Source: Pseudomonas sp. H9
GTDB taxonomy: Bacteria; Pseudomonadota; Gammaproteobacteria; Pseudomonadales; Pseudomonadaceae
Reading direction: 5' to 3'
DNA length: 64,000 bases
Assembly: GCF_004353925.1 (NCBI RefSeq)
Contig: NZ_SMOK01000003.1
Coordinates: forward strand, 62,001-126,000
Both the position numbers and the translations under genes were made by a program. The notes below the pieces were generated by a model. It saw nothing but the letters and a program-made list of their open reading frames with translations. It made no database searches and was not told the origin of the DNA. Below are positions 26,580 through 35,512 of the stretch, piece after piece (position 1 is the stretch's first letter; each line of letters starts with the position of its first letter).

Positions 26580-27916
26580 TCCGCCTTGGCCTGCAGCACG
26601 ACGGCATCAGCCGCCGCATTGCCTTGACCATCATCGCCGCCATGCTGATTTCCGTGGCGCTGAACATCCTGTTCGTGCAGGTGGCCGGTGTCTGGGCGCG
26701 ACCGCCGCTGGAGAAAACCGGGCTGCTTGAACAGATCAACGTCGCCGCCCGCGTACTGGAAGCGGCGCCGGTCAGCCAGCGTGCGCAACTGGCGGAAGCG
26801 GCGAGCAGCCCGATGCTGCACGTGCAATGGAGTGCGCAACGTGATGCGCTCGGCTTACCCGGCCCCGGTGAGGAGATCAATCCGCAGACGGTGCCAATGT
26901 TGTCTCAGCTGCCGGCCAACACGCCGCTGAGGATTGAAACTTTCCAGCCCGACCACTGGCCAGCGGGCGATCCCAACGCCCACTACAAGTTGGTCATGCA
27001 ACTGGCCGACCACAGCTGGCTGGCGTTTACCCCGCCCTACCGCAGTTGGGGCCTGAGCTCAGGCATGCGCTTTACCATCATCGGCTTGCTGGCCTTGGTT
27101 GCCGCATTGTTGGTTGCCTGGATCGGCACCCGCCAATTGGCTGGCCCACTGCAGCGTTTCGCCCGCGCCGCCCGGCGTTTTGGCAGCGACCTGCGCGCAC
27201 CGCCCATCCGCGTCGAAGGCCCGCATGAGCTGCGTCAGGCGATTACCGCGTTCAACACCATGCAGGCGCAGATCCAGCACTTCGTCGCAGAGCGCACGCA
27301 AATGCTCGCGGCCATTTCCCATGACCTGCGCGCACCGCTGACACGCATGCGCCTGCGCGGTGAGTTCATTGAAGACGCCGAACAACAGCGCAAGCTGTTT
27401 CGCGATGTAGATGAAATGCAGAGCATGATCAACGCGGCACTGAGCTTCTTTCGCGACGAAACCCGCTTGGAGACCACCACGCCGTTCGACCTGGCCGAAC
27501 TGTTGCACACCCTGGTCGACGATTACCGCGACCAGCAGATTGCCGTGGGCTTCGAAGGCCCGGCGAACCTGGTCTACCTCGGTCGCCCCCTGGGTTTGAA
27601 ACGCGCGGTAACAAACCTGATCGACAACGCGGTCAAATATGCTCAGCCGCCGACGATTCGCTTGAGCAGCAACGCCCACAGCCTGTTCATCGAAGTGCGT
27701 GATCACGGCCCGGGTATTCCGGAGGCTGCGCTGGAAGAGGTGTTTGTTCCTTTCTTTCGCCTGGAAAGCTCGCGCAATCGCAACACCGGTGGCGTTGGCC
27801 TGGGCTTGCCGTCGGCACGCACGGCAATTCGTGAACAAGGGGGTGAGTTGACCCTGCGCAATGCACCGGGTGGTGGATTGCTGGCGTGTATCGAGTTGCC
27901 ACGGGTCAGCAAATGA
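26576..27916 (+). CDS. sensor histidine kinase
   Basis: A 446-residue inner-membrane kinase. TM1 is at about residues 15-38 and TM2 at about 165-183, with a roughly 125-residue periplasmic sensor domain between them. HAMP follows (TRQLAGPLQRFARAARRFGS), then the HisKA domain with H249 in ISHDLRAPLTRMR, then the ATPase domain with N box (LKRAVTNLIDNAVKYA), G1 (RDHGPGIP) and G2 (GVGLGLPSARTA). It is co-translated with the response regulator upstream. A strong terminator follows. The periplasmic domain gives no direct clue to the signal. Confidence 0.92.
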   Translation: MIRLGLQHDGISRRIALTIIAAMLISVALNILFVQVAGVWARPPLEKTGLLEQINVAARVLEAAPVSQRAQLAEAASSPMLHVQWSAQRDALGLPGPGEEINPQTVPMLSQLPANTPLRIETFQPDHWPAGDPNAHYKLVMQLADHSWLAFTPPYRSWGLSSGMRFTIIGLLALVAALLVAWIGTRQLAGPLQRFARAARRFGSDLRAPPIRVEGPHELRQAITAFNTMQAQIQHFVAERTQMLAAISHDLRAPLTRMRLRGEFIEDAEQQRKLFRDVDEMQSMINAALSFFRDETRLETTTPFDLAELLHTLVDDYRDQQIAVGFEGPANLVYLGRPLGLKRAVTNLIDNAVKYAQPPTIRLSSNAHSLFIEVRDHGPGIPEAALEEVFVPFFRLESSRNRNTGGVGLGLPSARTAIREQGGELTLRNAPGGGLLACIELPRVSK

Positions 27917-27990
27917 GTGCTTACAGCGTTAACGTCCACTTAACGGCAGAGCCCTAGATTAGGGTTTCTTCCCTTCAGAACGTCGTTTTT

Positions 27991-28018
27991 GGCTCACCTT
28001 GTGTGAGCCTTTTTTTTG
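27991..28018 (+). terminator. Rho-independent terminator after the kinase gene
   Basis: A 7-base-pair stem (GGCTCAC with GTGAGCC) and a short CTTGT-type loop, followed directly by nine T. Classic intrinsic terminator about 75 bases after the kinase stop codon. Confidence 0.9.
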
Positions 28019-28029
28019 CGCAACATCCG

Positions 28030-28099
28030 GTAGGAGCGGGCTTGCCCCGCGATAGCGGTCTTTCAGTCACATCGCATCGCGGGGCAAGCCCGCTCCTAC
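28030..28099. repeat. Pseudomonas REP pair (inverted)
   Basis: Complete inverted REP pair between the kinase terminator and a small lipoprotein gene. Confidence 0.92.
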
Positions 28100-28170
28100 A
28101 CGGAAACCAAAATCCGAATAGAAGGTCTGAGCCTGTACCTCCCAACCGCTGTGCGGATCAAGGAACCACA

Positions 28171-28422
28171 GTGCTGAAACATCTGACCCGCTTCGCCGTG
28201 ATCACCACGATCCTGGCCACGTCCGGCTGCTACTACCACGACTACGACCGTGATGATCATCGCTGGGATCGCGACCATCGCTATTCCCGTGACTGGGACG
28301 ACGACCGCGATGATCGCGATCACCGCCAGTACAACAAACGCTATCGCGACGACGACCGCTACCGTTACTACGACAACGACCGCCGCCGCGACCGGGATGA
28401 TGACGACGACGATGATGATTGA
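28171..28422 (+). CDS. small Asp/Arg-rich lipoprotein, hypothetical
   Basis: An 83-residue protein starting at GTG 28171 (VLKHLTRFAVITTILATSGC), with AAGGA upstream. TSGC is a plausible lipobox. The mature part is extreme in composition: almost only Asp, Arg, Tyr and His (DYDRDDHRWDRDHRYSRDW and similar), ending in a run of eight Asp. It is expected to be disordered, with alternating charges, and might bind metals or polyanions. Nothing firm can be said of function. It is flanked by a REP pair on each side and may be a single-gene transcript. Confidence 0.7.
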   Translation: MLKHLTRFAVITTILATSGCYYHDYDRDDHRWDRDHRYSRDWDDDRDDRDHRQYNKRYRDDDRYRYYDNDRRRDRDDDDDDDD

Positions 28423-28428
28423 TCATCG

Positions 28429-28499
28429 GTAGGAGCGGGCTTGCCCCGCGATGGCGGTGTTTCAGACAGTCCGCCATCGCGGGGCAAGCCCGCTCCTAC
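28429..28499. repeat. Pseudomonas REP pair (inverted)
   Basis: Complete inverted REP pair between convergent genes (the small lipoprotein and the haem receptor). Confidence 0.92.
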
Positions 28500-28507
28500 T
28501 GGTGGGG

Positions 28508-30736
28508 TTAGATTTCCCAGATCACGTTGACGGCTGCGTAGCGCCCAGGCTGGGTCAAACGGCCCAAACTGGCGGCGTCTTCATCGCGACCCTGTACGTC
28601 ACCCCAGTTCCAGTACTTCTTGTCAGTGACGTTGAACAAGCCGCCATTGATCGCCACCTGATCGGTGACCTGCCACCAGGCATTGAGGTCAAGCACGCCA
28701 TAACCCGGGGTTTCGAACTGGCGGTCAATGAGCAGTTCAGCATCGCCGGTGTGGTCGACACGGTCTTTGGCCTGCACCAGGGTCCAGGTCAGCTGTCCAC
28801 CATAAACCCCGCTCGGCGCATCGTAACCCAGGCCGATCACAGCCTTGAGCGGATCGATGGTGTTGAGCGCCTGGCCGGTCTCTTCATCCTTGCCACGGGC
28901 ATAGGCAATCGAACCCAGCGCACGGGTACCGGCAGGCATGAACGCGTCCAGTTTGATGTCACCCTTGGCTTCAGCACCACGGATGGTGACTTTGCTGACG
29001 TTGAGTGGCTGGAAGGTCAGCAAGCCGGTGCCGTTTGGATCAGGCACGGTTTCGGTAGAGATGAAGTCTTTGTACTTGTTGTAGAACAGCGCGACACCAA
29101 AACTGCCCAGGTCGTAGCGACCGCGCAAGCCGATTTCGTAGCTGTCGCTGGTTTCCGGCTTCAGGTCCGGGTTACCAATTTGCTGATAGCCAAATTGCGG
29201 GTTGCTGAACGCGCCGTACATGTTCACCGGGCTCGGTGCACGGAAGCCTGCGGCGTATTGCCCGTACACACTTTCATGCTCGGTCAGCTGATAAGTGACG
29301 GCGAACTTGGGCGAGAAGTGGTCATCAGTGATCCGCGACGGGTCGGTCTCAGTTGGCAAGCCGTTGAGGAATTCGTCGGTGACGTGTGGAGTCTGGCGGT
29401 AGTAGTCGTAACGCAGGCCTGGCAGTAAGGTCCAGCGGCCAATCTCGATACTGTCCTGCACGAACAGGCCCAGCGATTCGCTGGTCGGATCCGGGAAATC
29501 ACTGACCGGGAAGTTCTCGGTCGCTGGTACGGTCGCACCGGTGTCCAGACGCACTTCACTGCCCTTGCGCAGGTTGCTGGCTTCGATGCGTTTGACTTCG
29601 CCGCCGTAGATCATGTGGTGACGGGTATCACCGACGGCGAACTGTTTGTCCAGTTGGGTGTTCAGGCTCCACAGGCGCTCATCGTACTGCGAATCGCGGG
29701 AGCGAATGCGGTTGACCCCGGTAGCGGTCTGACGCTGTTGCAAGGTCTTTTGATTGTTGCTGCTTTCTTGATAGTTGAGCTGCCACTTCAGCTGGTCGGC
29801 CAGCAGGCTGTCCAGGCTCAGGGTGTGCTCAAGGCTGTAGCGGTCACGGTCGATGCTGTCTTTGGCTTGCGAGCCGAGAATCGCCGGGGTAGTGAAGGTC
29901 GCCCGGGTGTTGATGTCGCTGAGCAGGTTGCTGTTGGCGTCGTCTTGATAGCGCTCGTAGGTGAACTGCAGGCGGTCGCCGTCAGCGTAGTTCCAACCCA
30001 GTTTGGCCAGCAGGTTTTCGGTGGTGTAGTCGAGCGGGTTGGCTTCTTCACGCGAACTGCCGACACCCCCATTGCCACCCCAGGTATCCGTGGACTGGCC
30101 ATCGCGACGCCCCAGGTGCAACAAGCCATCCACCGTTCCCGTCCGGCCAGCGAAGGTGGCGCTGCGCTGCCAGCTGTCATCACTGCCGTCGTAACCGGTC
30201 TTGAAGCGAGCGTAGACGTCATCGCCCTCTTCGAGGTAATCCGCAGCGTCCTTGGTCAGGAAGCTGACGGCACCGCCAATTGCGTCGCTACCGTACAGCG
30301 AAGACGCCGGGCCACGAATGATCTCAACCTGTTTGATCGTATCGAGGTCAACGTAATTGCTGCGCACGTCCTGGAACGGGCTGAAGAAGTTGCTTTGTGG
30401 TACCCGCACACCATCGACCTGGGTCAGCACGCGGTTGCTATCGATACCGCGGATGTTGGCACCGGCATAGCCAAAGCGGCTGCCGGTACCACTGACCGAA
30501 ACCCCCGGCTCGTAGCGCACCAGGTCCTTGAGGTCCTTGTCGTTGTGCTGATCGATTTCACGTTCGGTGTGTACCGACACTGTGCTGGGCACCTGCAGCA
30601 GTGTCTGCTCAGTACGCGTTGCCGTCACGCTGACCGTATCGAACTGGGTAACGGGCTCGGCAGCCAGGGCCAGCGATGGCGACAGCAGCAGCAAGGCAAG
30701 CCAGGAACGCTGGGGAAATGGCGGGCGGATCGACAT
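28508..30736 (-). CDS. phuR: TonB-dependent haem/haemoglobin outer-membrane receptor (PhuR-like)
   Basis: A 742-residue outer-membrane receptor with signal peptide ending near residue 26 (LALAAEPV). The TonB box/plug starts QFDTVSVTATRTEQ, and the plug contains LTQVDGVRVPQSNFFSPFQD and RGPASSLYGSDAIGGAVSFL. The haem-receptor motifs FRAP (GFRAPSPVNMYGAF) and NPDL (GNPDLKPETSDSYEIG) lie in the barrel, and the C-terminus ends YAAVNVIWEI with the required aromatic-rich strand. It imports haem across the outer membrane using TonB energy. It is divergent from a tonB-haem transport operon, with Fur-like sequence between, so iron repression is expected. Confidence 0.92.
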   Translation of the reverse strand: MSIRPPFPQRSWLALLLLSPSLALAAEPVTQFDTVSVTATRTEQTLLQVPSTVSVHTEREIDQHNDKDLKDLVRYEPGVSVSGTGSRFGYAGANIRGIDSNRVLTQVDGVRVPQSNFFSPFQDVRSNYVDLDTIKQVEIIRGPASSLYGSDAIGGAVSFLTKDAADYLEEGDDVYARFKTGYDGSDDSWQRSATFAGRTGTVDGLLHLGRRDGQSTDTWGGNGGVGSSREEANPLDYTTENLLAKLGWNYADGDRLQFTYERYQDDANSNLLSDINTRATFTTPAILGSQAKDSIDRDRYSLEHTLSLDSLLADQLKWQLNYQESSNNQKTLQQRQTATGVNRIRSRDSQYDERLWSLNTQLDKQFAVGDTRHHMIYGGEVKRIEASNLRKGSEVRLDTGATVPATENFPVSDFPDPTSESLGLFVQDSIEIGRWTLLPGLRYDYYRQTPHVTDEFLNGLPTETDPSRITDDHFSPKFAVTYQLTEHESVYGQYAAGFRAPSPVNMYGAFSNPQFGYQQIGNPDLKPETSDSYEIGLRGRYDLGSFGVALFYNKYKDFISTETVPDPNGTGLLTFQPLNVSKVTIRGAEAKGDIKLDAFMPAGTRALGSIAYARGKDEETGQALNTIDPLKAVIGLGYDAPSGVYGGQLTWTLVQAKDRVDHTGDAELLIDRQFETPGYGVLDLNAWWQVTDQVAINGGLFNVTDKKYWNWGDVQGRDEDAASLGRLTQPGRYAAVNVIWEI

Positions 30737-30843
30737 CTAACTTAACTCCTGAGGGTCAGGCCCGGCGCGATAACCGTCGGGCTTGGCGGGATGTGTTGGA
30801 TTTGTTCTGGGTTCAGCAATGGCCCCTTTCTGTGAAGGGTTTC

Positions 30844-30864
30844 TGATAACAATTCTCAATATCA
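30844..30864. promoter_or_regulatory. candidate Fur box in phuR/tonB divergent promoter
   Basis: TGATAACAATTCTCAATATC resembles the GATAATGATAATCATTATC Fur consensus in its alternating hexamers. A second AT-rich dyad with AATGCA/TGCATT arms lies at 30896-30920, close to the tonB start. The position between iron-uptake genes supports Fur control; the match itself is imperfect. Confidence 0.5.
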
Positions 30865-30945
30865 GCGGCGGCGACAATAGCCAGCTTGACTTACAAATGC
30901 AAATTATTACCATGTGCATTCTTATTTCCTGCGGCGTGAGCATGC

Positions 30946-31668
30946 ATGAAGCATCCCTGGGGCTACCTGCTACTGTCTGTAGCGCTGCATGTCAGCGCCG
31001 GCTGGCTGCTGCATGCGTTACGGCCTGCGCCCGAGCCGTTGGCCTTTCAGCCGCCGATGGCGATTCAGTTGGTGAGCCTGGCGCCCGCTGCACAACCGCT
31101 GCCGGCAGCACCTGCACGCCCGCAGCCGATGCCGCGTCCGGTGCAAGCCCCTGCTCAACCCAAAGCGGCAACGCCTGCCAAGCCTGCCCCCACCTTGGCC
31201 AAGGCCGTGCCCATCAAATCACCAGCAGTACCGGTCAAATCAGCGCCGCCGCGCAGCGAAACGCGCCCGAGCCCGAGCCCAAGCGCTGTGGCCGCCGCTG
31301 CCGCTCAACCCACGCCAAGCCCATCGGCCCCCGCACGCATCGCCAGCGCACCCGCACCTGTTGCAGCGCCAGCTACACCGGTAGTCAGCCTGCGCCCGAG
31401 CTTCATCAGCCCGCCCCCGCCACCTCGCTACCCGTCGCAGGCCCGTCGCCGCAACCAGCAAGGCATCGTTCGCGTCGAGGTGTGCCTGGATGAGCGCGGC
31501 CAGCAACTCAAACTCACCCTGGTCCGCTCCTCGGGCGTGGCCAGCCTTGATCAGGCGGCACTTGAAGCCGTGACCACGTGGCGTTTTCGCCCCGAAATCG
31601 TCGATGGCCGGGCCGTGCCCAGCCGCGTTGAAATACCAATAGAATTCGCCCTGACGGCGAACCGATGA
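30946..31668 (+). CDS. tonB: TonB-like energy transducer in the haem operon
   Basis: A 240-residue TonB protein. An N-terminal membrane anchor (GYLLLSVALHVSAGWLLHAL) is followed by a long Pro/Ala/Lys-rich periplasmic spacer, roughly residues 35-150. The globular C-terminal domain includes PPRYPSQARRRNQQGIVRVE, GVASLDQAALEAVTTWRFRP and a final RVEIPIEFAL strand. TonB couples the proton-motive force to outer-membrane receptors. Here it is the first gene before phuSTUVW and opposite phuR, so it is probably dedicated to haem uptake rather than being the housekeeping TonB. No exbB/exbD is adjacent. Confidence 0.9.
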   Translation: MKHPWGYLLLSVALHVSAGWLLHALRPAPEPLAFQPPMAIQLVSLAPAAQPLPAAPARPQPMPRPVQAPAQPKAATPAKPAPTLAKAVPIKSPAVPVKSAPPRSETRPSPSPSAVAAAAAQPTPSPSAPARIASAPAPVAAPATPVVSLRPSFISPPPPPRYPSQARRRNQQGIVRVEVCLDERGQQLKLTLVRSSGVASLDQAALEAVTTWRFRPEIVDGRAVPSRVEIPIEFALTANR

Positions 31669-31685
31669 CCCTGAAGGAGTTCACC

Positions 31686-32756
31686 ATGACTGCCCCGACT
31701 CGCGCCCTGACCACTGGCCCTGCGCTGTATCAGCAGTGGCAACAACTGCGCGCCGAACAAACCGGCCTGCGCGCCCGCGACGCTGCGGCCAAACTGGGCG
31801 TCAGCGAAGCCGAGCTGACCGCCAGCCGCCTGGGCGTCGATACCGTGCGCCTGCGCCCAGAGTGGGCGACGCTGCTGCCTGCGCTCGGCGAGCTGGGCTA
31901 CATCATGGCGCTGACCCGTAACGAGCATTGCGTCCACGAGCGCAAAGGCGTCTATCACGAAGTAACCATCATGGGCAGCGGCCAGATGGGCATGGTGCTG
32001 TCGCCGGACATCGACCTGCGCCTGTTCCTCAGCGGTTGGGCCAGCGTGTTTGCCGTCGATGAAAGCACCACTCGCGGGCCGCAGCGCAGCATCCAGATCT
32101 TCGACCGCCAGGGCACTGCGGTGCACAAGGTGTTCCTCACCGCCACCAGCGAAGAATCCGCCTGGGCGCCGCTGGTTGAGCGCTTCCGTGCCGAGGCGCA
32201 AAGCGCTGAGCTCGACCTGCAACCGATGCCGGCCGCCAAGGTTGCGCGCCCGGATGCCGAGGTCGATGCCCAGACCCTGCGCACCCAGTGGTCGCAGCTG
32301 CAAGACACCCATGACTTCTTCGCCCTGCTCAAGCGCAATGACGTGGTGCGTACCCAGGCCCTGCGCCTGGCCGGCCCGCAGTGGGCCGAGCCGCTGGCTA
32401 CGGTCGAGCTGACTAACCTGATCGAAGAAGCCGGCAAGCGCGAAGTACCGATCATGGTCTTCGTCGGCAACCAGCACTGCATTCAGATCCACTCAGGCCC
32501 AGTCAGCAACCTGCGCTGGATGGACACCTGGTTCAACGTGCTCGACCCGGCCTTCAACCTGCACCTGAAGACCACCGGCGTCACCGAACTGTGGCGTGTA
32601 CGCAAGCCGAGCGTCGATGGTATCGTCACCAGCTACGAGGGCTTCGACGCCGACGGCGAACTGGTCATCCAGCTGTTCGGCGTGCGCAAACCGGGCGTGC
32701 CGGAGCGTGACGACTGGCGTGCACTGGCCGAATCCGCGACCGCGATGACCGCCTGA
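31686..32756 (+). CDS. phuS: haem-handling cytoplasmic protein (HemS/PhuS)
   Basis: A 356-residue HemS/ChuX-family protein made of two similar halves (residues about 25-165 and 200-340, each with an E-H or Q-H containing strand: LTRNEHCVHERKGVY, and VFVGNQHCIQIHSGPV). PhuS binds haem arriving in the cytoplasm and hands it to haem oxygenase. Some HemS proteins degrade haem directly. The start at 31686 (MTAPTRALT) follows AAGGAGTTCACC. It lies 17 bases after tonB and 12 before the substrate-binding protein gene. Confidence 0.92.
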   Translation: MTAPTRALTTGPALYQQWQQLRAEQTGLRARDAAAKLGVSEAELTASRLGVDTVRLRPEWATLLPALGELGYIMALTRNEHCVHERKGVYHEVTIMGSGQMGMVLSPDIDLRLFLSGWASVFAVDESTTRGPQRSIQIFDRQGTAVHKVFLTATSEESAWAPLVERFRAEAQSAELDLQPMPAAKVARPDAEVDAQTLRTQWSQLQDTHDFFALLKRNDVVRTQALRLAGPQWAEPLATVELTNLIEEAGKREVPIMVFVGNQHCIQIHSGPVSNLRWMDTWFNVLDPAFNLHLKTTGVTELWRVRKPSVDGIVTSYEGFDADGELVIQLFGVRKPGVPERDDWRALAESATAMTA

Positions 32757-32768
32757 GGGAACCCCTAG

Positions 32769-33656
32769 ATGCGTAAAAAAATCCTCCTGGCCTGCGCTGG
32801 CTTGCTGTTCAGCCAGCTGGCCAGCGCCAGCGACACCCTGCCCCAGCGCTGGGTCAGCGCCGGTGGTGCCTTCAGTGAATGGGTGGTCGCCCTGGGTGGC
32901 GAGAGCAAGCTGGTCGGTGTCGACAGCACCAGCCAGCACCCAAGCTCGTTGCATGGTCTGCCCAGCATCGGTTATCAGCGCCAGCTGGCAGCCGAGGGCA
33001 TTCTCGCCCTGCGCCCGGACATTCTGGTCGGCAGCAATGAAATGGGGCCGCCACCGGTGCTGGAACAACTCAAGGCGGCCGGTGTGCGCATTGAGTTGTT
33101 GTCGGCCAAAGCCGAAGTGCCCGCACTGCAGCACAACCTGACCACCCTGGGCCGCTTGCTCGGCCAACAAGCCCAGGCGCAAGCGTTGATCAACGACTAT
33201 CAGCAACGCCTGCAACAGCAAGCCGCAGCGGTCAAACAAGCTCAGCAGCAGTCTCCCGCGCCTCGGGTGCTGATGCTGCTCAGCCACTCTGGTGGCAACC
33301 TGCAGGTCGCCGGCAAAGACACCCTGGCCGCGTGGATGATCAACCAGGCCGGTGGTAACAGCCTGGGCGATCACATTGGCTACAAGCCAGTGTCCAGCGA
33401 AGCCATGCTGGCGCTTAACCCGCAAGTGATCGTCTTCGCCAGCAGCCGTCTGCAAGGCGATGCCGCACGTGCCACGTTGCTTGAGCAGAACCCGGTACTG
33501 GCGCAAACCCAAGCCGGTCGTGACGGTCGCATCCTGGTGATTGACCCGACTCTGCTGGTTGGTGGCCTGGGGCCGCGGGTGCCGCAAGCGCTGGAAACGC
33601 TGACAGCCGCGTTCTATCCAAAAGCCACGGCACTGAGCGCTGAGGCTGGCCAATGA
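32769..33656 (+). CDS. phuT: periplasmic haem-binding protein (PhuT/HmuT)
   Basis: A 295-residue class III solute-binding protein with signal peptide ending LASAS (residue about 21). The mature region shows PQRWVSAGGAFSEWVVALGG, the conserved SIGYQRQLAAEGILALRPD segment with a tyrosine where family haem ligands lie, and a helical backbone linker with QALINDYQQRLQQQAAA. It delivers haem to the PhuUV permease. The stop overlaps the permease start by four bases. Confidence 0.92.
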   Translation: MRKKILLACAGLLFSQLASASDTLPQRWVSAGGAFSEWVVALGGESKLVGVDSTSQHPSSLHGLPSIGYQRQLAAEGILALRPDILVGSNEMGPPPVLEQLKAAGVRIELLSAKAEVPALQHNLTTLGRLLGQQAQAQALINDYQQRLQQQAAAVKQAQQQSPAPRVLMLLSHSGGNLQVAGKDTLAAWMINQAGGNSLGDHIGYKPVSSEAMLALNPQVIVFASSRLQGDAARATLLEQNPVLAQTQAGRDGRILVIDPTLLVGGLGPRVPQALETLTAAFYPKATALSAEAGQ

Positions 33657-34690
33657 CGGCGATTGTCCGACCGCGGCCAATGCTCATGGTGCTGGGGCTG
33701 TCGCTGGTGTTGATCGTCTGGTTGTCGCTGGCCCTCGGGCCAGTCAGCCTGCCGCTGGGCGAGACGCTCAAGGCCGGCCTGCGCCTGCTTGGCGTGACGC
33801 TGGACGGCGAAACCACACAACAGGCCGACCTGATTCTCGGGCAAATCCGCATGCCGCGGACCCTGCTCGGGATTACCGTCGGTGCGGTGCTGGCGTTGTC
33901 TGGGGTGGCGATGCAGGGCTTGTTTCGCAACCCCTTGGCCGACCCGGGCCTGGTCGGTGTTTCCGGCGGCGCGGCGCTGGGCGCAGCGATTGCCATTGTC
34001 GGCGGCAGCCTGATGGGTGGGCTGCCCCCGGCCATCGAGCCGTATGTGCTGTCTGTCTGCGCGTTCACTGGTGGCCTGATCGTCACCGCCGTTGTCTATC
34101 GCTTTGGCCGCAGCAACGGGCAAACCAACGTCGCCACCATGCTGCTGGCGGGCGTGGCGATGACTGCCATGGCCGGGGCCGGTGTTGGCCTGTTCACTTA
34201 CCTCGCCGATGACGCCACCCTGCGCACCCTGACGTTCTGGAACCTGGGCAGCCTCAACGGAGCCAGCTACGAGCGCTTGTGGCCGCTGTTGATTGTCGCC
34301 GTGGGCGTCGCCTTGTGGTTGCCGCGCCGCGCCGCAGCGCTCAATGCCCTGTTGCTCGGCGAGTCGGAAGCACGTCACCTGGGCTTCGATGTCGAGCGGA
34401 TCAAGCTGGAGCTGGTGGTGTGTACCGCCTTGGGCGTGGGTGCCGCTGTTGCAGCGGCGGGCCTGATCGGCTTTATCGGCCTGGTGGTACCGCACCTGAT
34501 GCGCCTGCTGGTCGGCCCTGATCATCGCGTGTTGCTGCCTGCATCATTGCTGGCCGGTGCCGGGCTGTTGCTGTTGGCCGACCTGATCGCCCGCTTGCTG
34601 TTGGCACCGGCGGAATTGCCGATCGGCATCGTCACCGCCTTGATCGGTGCGCCATTCTTCCTGTTCTTGCTGGTTAAGGGGCGCGCCTGA
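33653..34690 (+). CDS. phuU: haem ABC transporter permease (PhuU/HmuU)
   Basis: A 345-residue FecCD/BtuC-type permease with about ten membrane segments. Typical motifs are [40 protein letters not shown], the central [15 protein letters not shown], and [20 protein letters not shown] with GPDHR, the coupling region that contacts the ATPase. Start overlaps phuT and stop overlaps phuV by one base, indicating tight translational coupling in the haem operon. Confidence 0.94.
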   Translation: MTAIVRPRPMLMVLGLSLVLIVWLSLALGPVSLPLGETLKAGLRLLGVTLDGETTQQADLILGQIRMPRTLLGITVGAVLALSGVAMQGLFRNPLADPGLVGVSGGAALGAAIAIVGGSLMGGLPPAIEPYVLSVCAFTGGLIVTAVVYRFGRSNGQTNVATMLLAGVAMTAMAGAGVGLFTYLADDATLRTLTFWNLGSLNGASYERLWPLLIVAVGVALWLPRRAAALNALLLGESEARHLGFDVERIKLELVVCTALGVGAAVAAAGLIGFIGLVVPHLMRLLVGPDHRVLLPASLLAGAGLLLLADLIARLLLAPAELPIGIVTALIGAPFFLFLLVKGRA

Positions 34691-35457
34691 TGCTCGAAGC
34701 TGACAACCTGCTGGTACGTCGCGGCCAACGCACGGTACTGGCCAATATCAGTGTGCAGTTACGCCCCGGTGAAGTGCTCGGTGTGCTCGGGCCTAACGGC
34801 GCGGGCAAAAGCACCTTGCTGGCGGCCTTGTGCGGCGAGCTGGCGCTCAGCGAAGGCACGGTCAGCCTGGAGCAGCGCCCGCTGGCCGACTGGCCTGGCC
34901 AGGCGCGGGCCAAGCGTCTGGCGGTGCTGCCGCAAAGCTCCAGCCTGAACTTCGCGTTTTCGGTCAATGAAGTGGTCAGCATGGGGCGCCTGCCCCACGC
35001 CAGTGGCCGCGTGCGTGATGCCGAAATCGTCAGCGAAGCACTCAAGGCGGCCGATGCCCTGCACCTGGCCGAGCGCAGTTACCTGGCGCTGTCGGGTGGT
35101 GAGCGGCAACGGGTGCACCTGGCCCGGGTTCTGGCCCAGCTGTGGCCAGGCGCCGATGGACAAACACTGCTGCTCGACGAGCCAACCTCGATGCTCGACC
35201 CGCTGCACCAGCACACTATTCTGCAAGCGGTGCGCGACTTCGCCGAACGCGGCGCGGCTGTGATGGTGATTCTCCACGACCTCAACCTCGCCGCGCGTTA
35301 CTGCGATCATCTAATGTTGTTGCAAGACGGCCTGCCCCACGCTTATGGCCCACCGGCCGAGGTGCTGACCGCCGAGGCACTGGCGTCGGTGTATGGGCTG
35401 CAAGTGCTGATTCACCAGCACCCGGAACGCGGCCACCCGTTGATCATCGCGCGCTGA
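34690..35457 (+). CDS. phuV: haem ABC transporter ATPase (PhuV/HmuV)
   Basis: A 255-residue ABC ATPase of the iron/haem importer group. Walker A is [11 protein letters not shown], the Q-loop is near [11 protein letters not shown], the signature is [18 protein letters not shown], Walker B is [11 protein letters not shown] and the switch histidine is in [12 protein letters not shown]. Start codon overlaps the phuU stop. It powers haem import with PhuU and PhuT. Confidence 0.94.
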   Translation: MLEADNLLVRRGQRTVLANISVQLRPGEVLGVLGPNGAGKSTLLAALCGELALSEGTVSLEQRPLADWPGQARAKRLAVLPQSSSLNFAFSVNEVVSMGRLPHASGRVRDAEIVSEALKAADALHLAERSYLALSGGERQRVHLARVLAQLWPGADGQTLLLDEPTSMLDPLHQHTILQAVRDFAERGAAVMVILHDLNLAARYCDHLMLLQDGLPHAYGPPAEVLTAEALASVYGLQVLIHQHPERGHPLIIAR

Positions 35458-35461
35458 AACC

Positions 35462-35491
35462 GCCCCCTCGGCACACCGTGATCGAGGGGCA
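35462..35491 (+). other. hairpin between phuV and phuW
   Basis: GCCCC-CTCG pairs with CGAG-GGGC around an 11-base loop, within 56 bases between phuV and the next gene. No T-run. It may dampen read-through or stabilise the upstream mRNA. Confidence 0.35.
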
Positions 35492-35512
35492 ATTACTTAG
35501 CAAGGAACTCCG

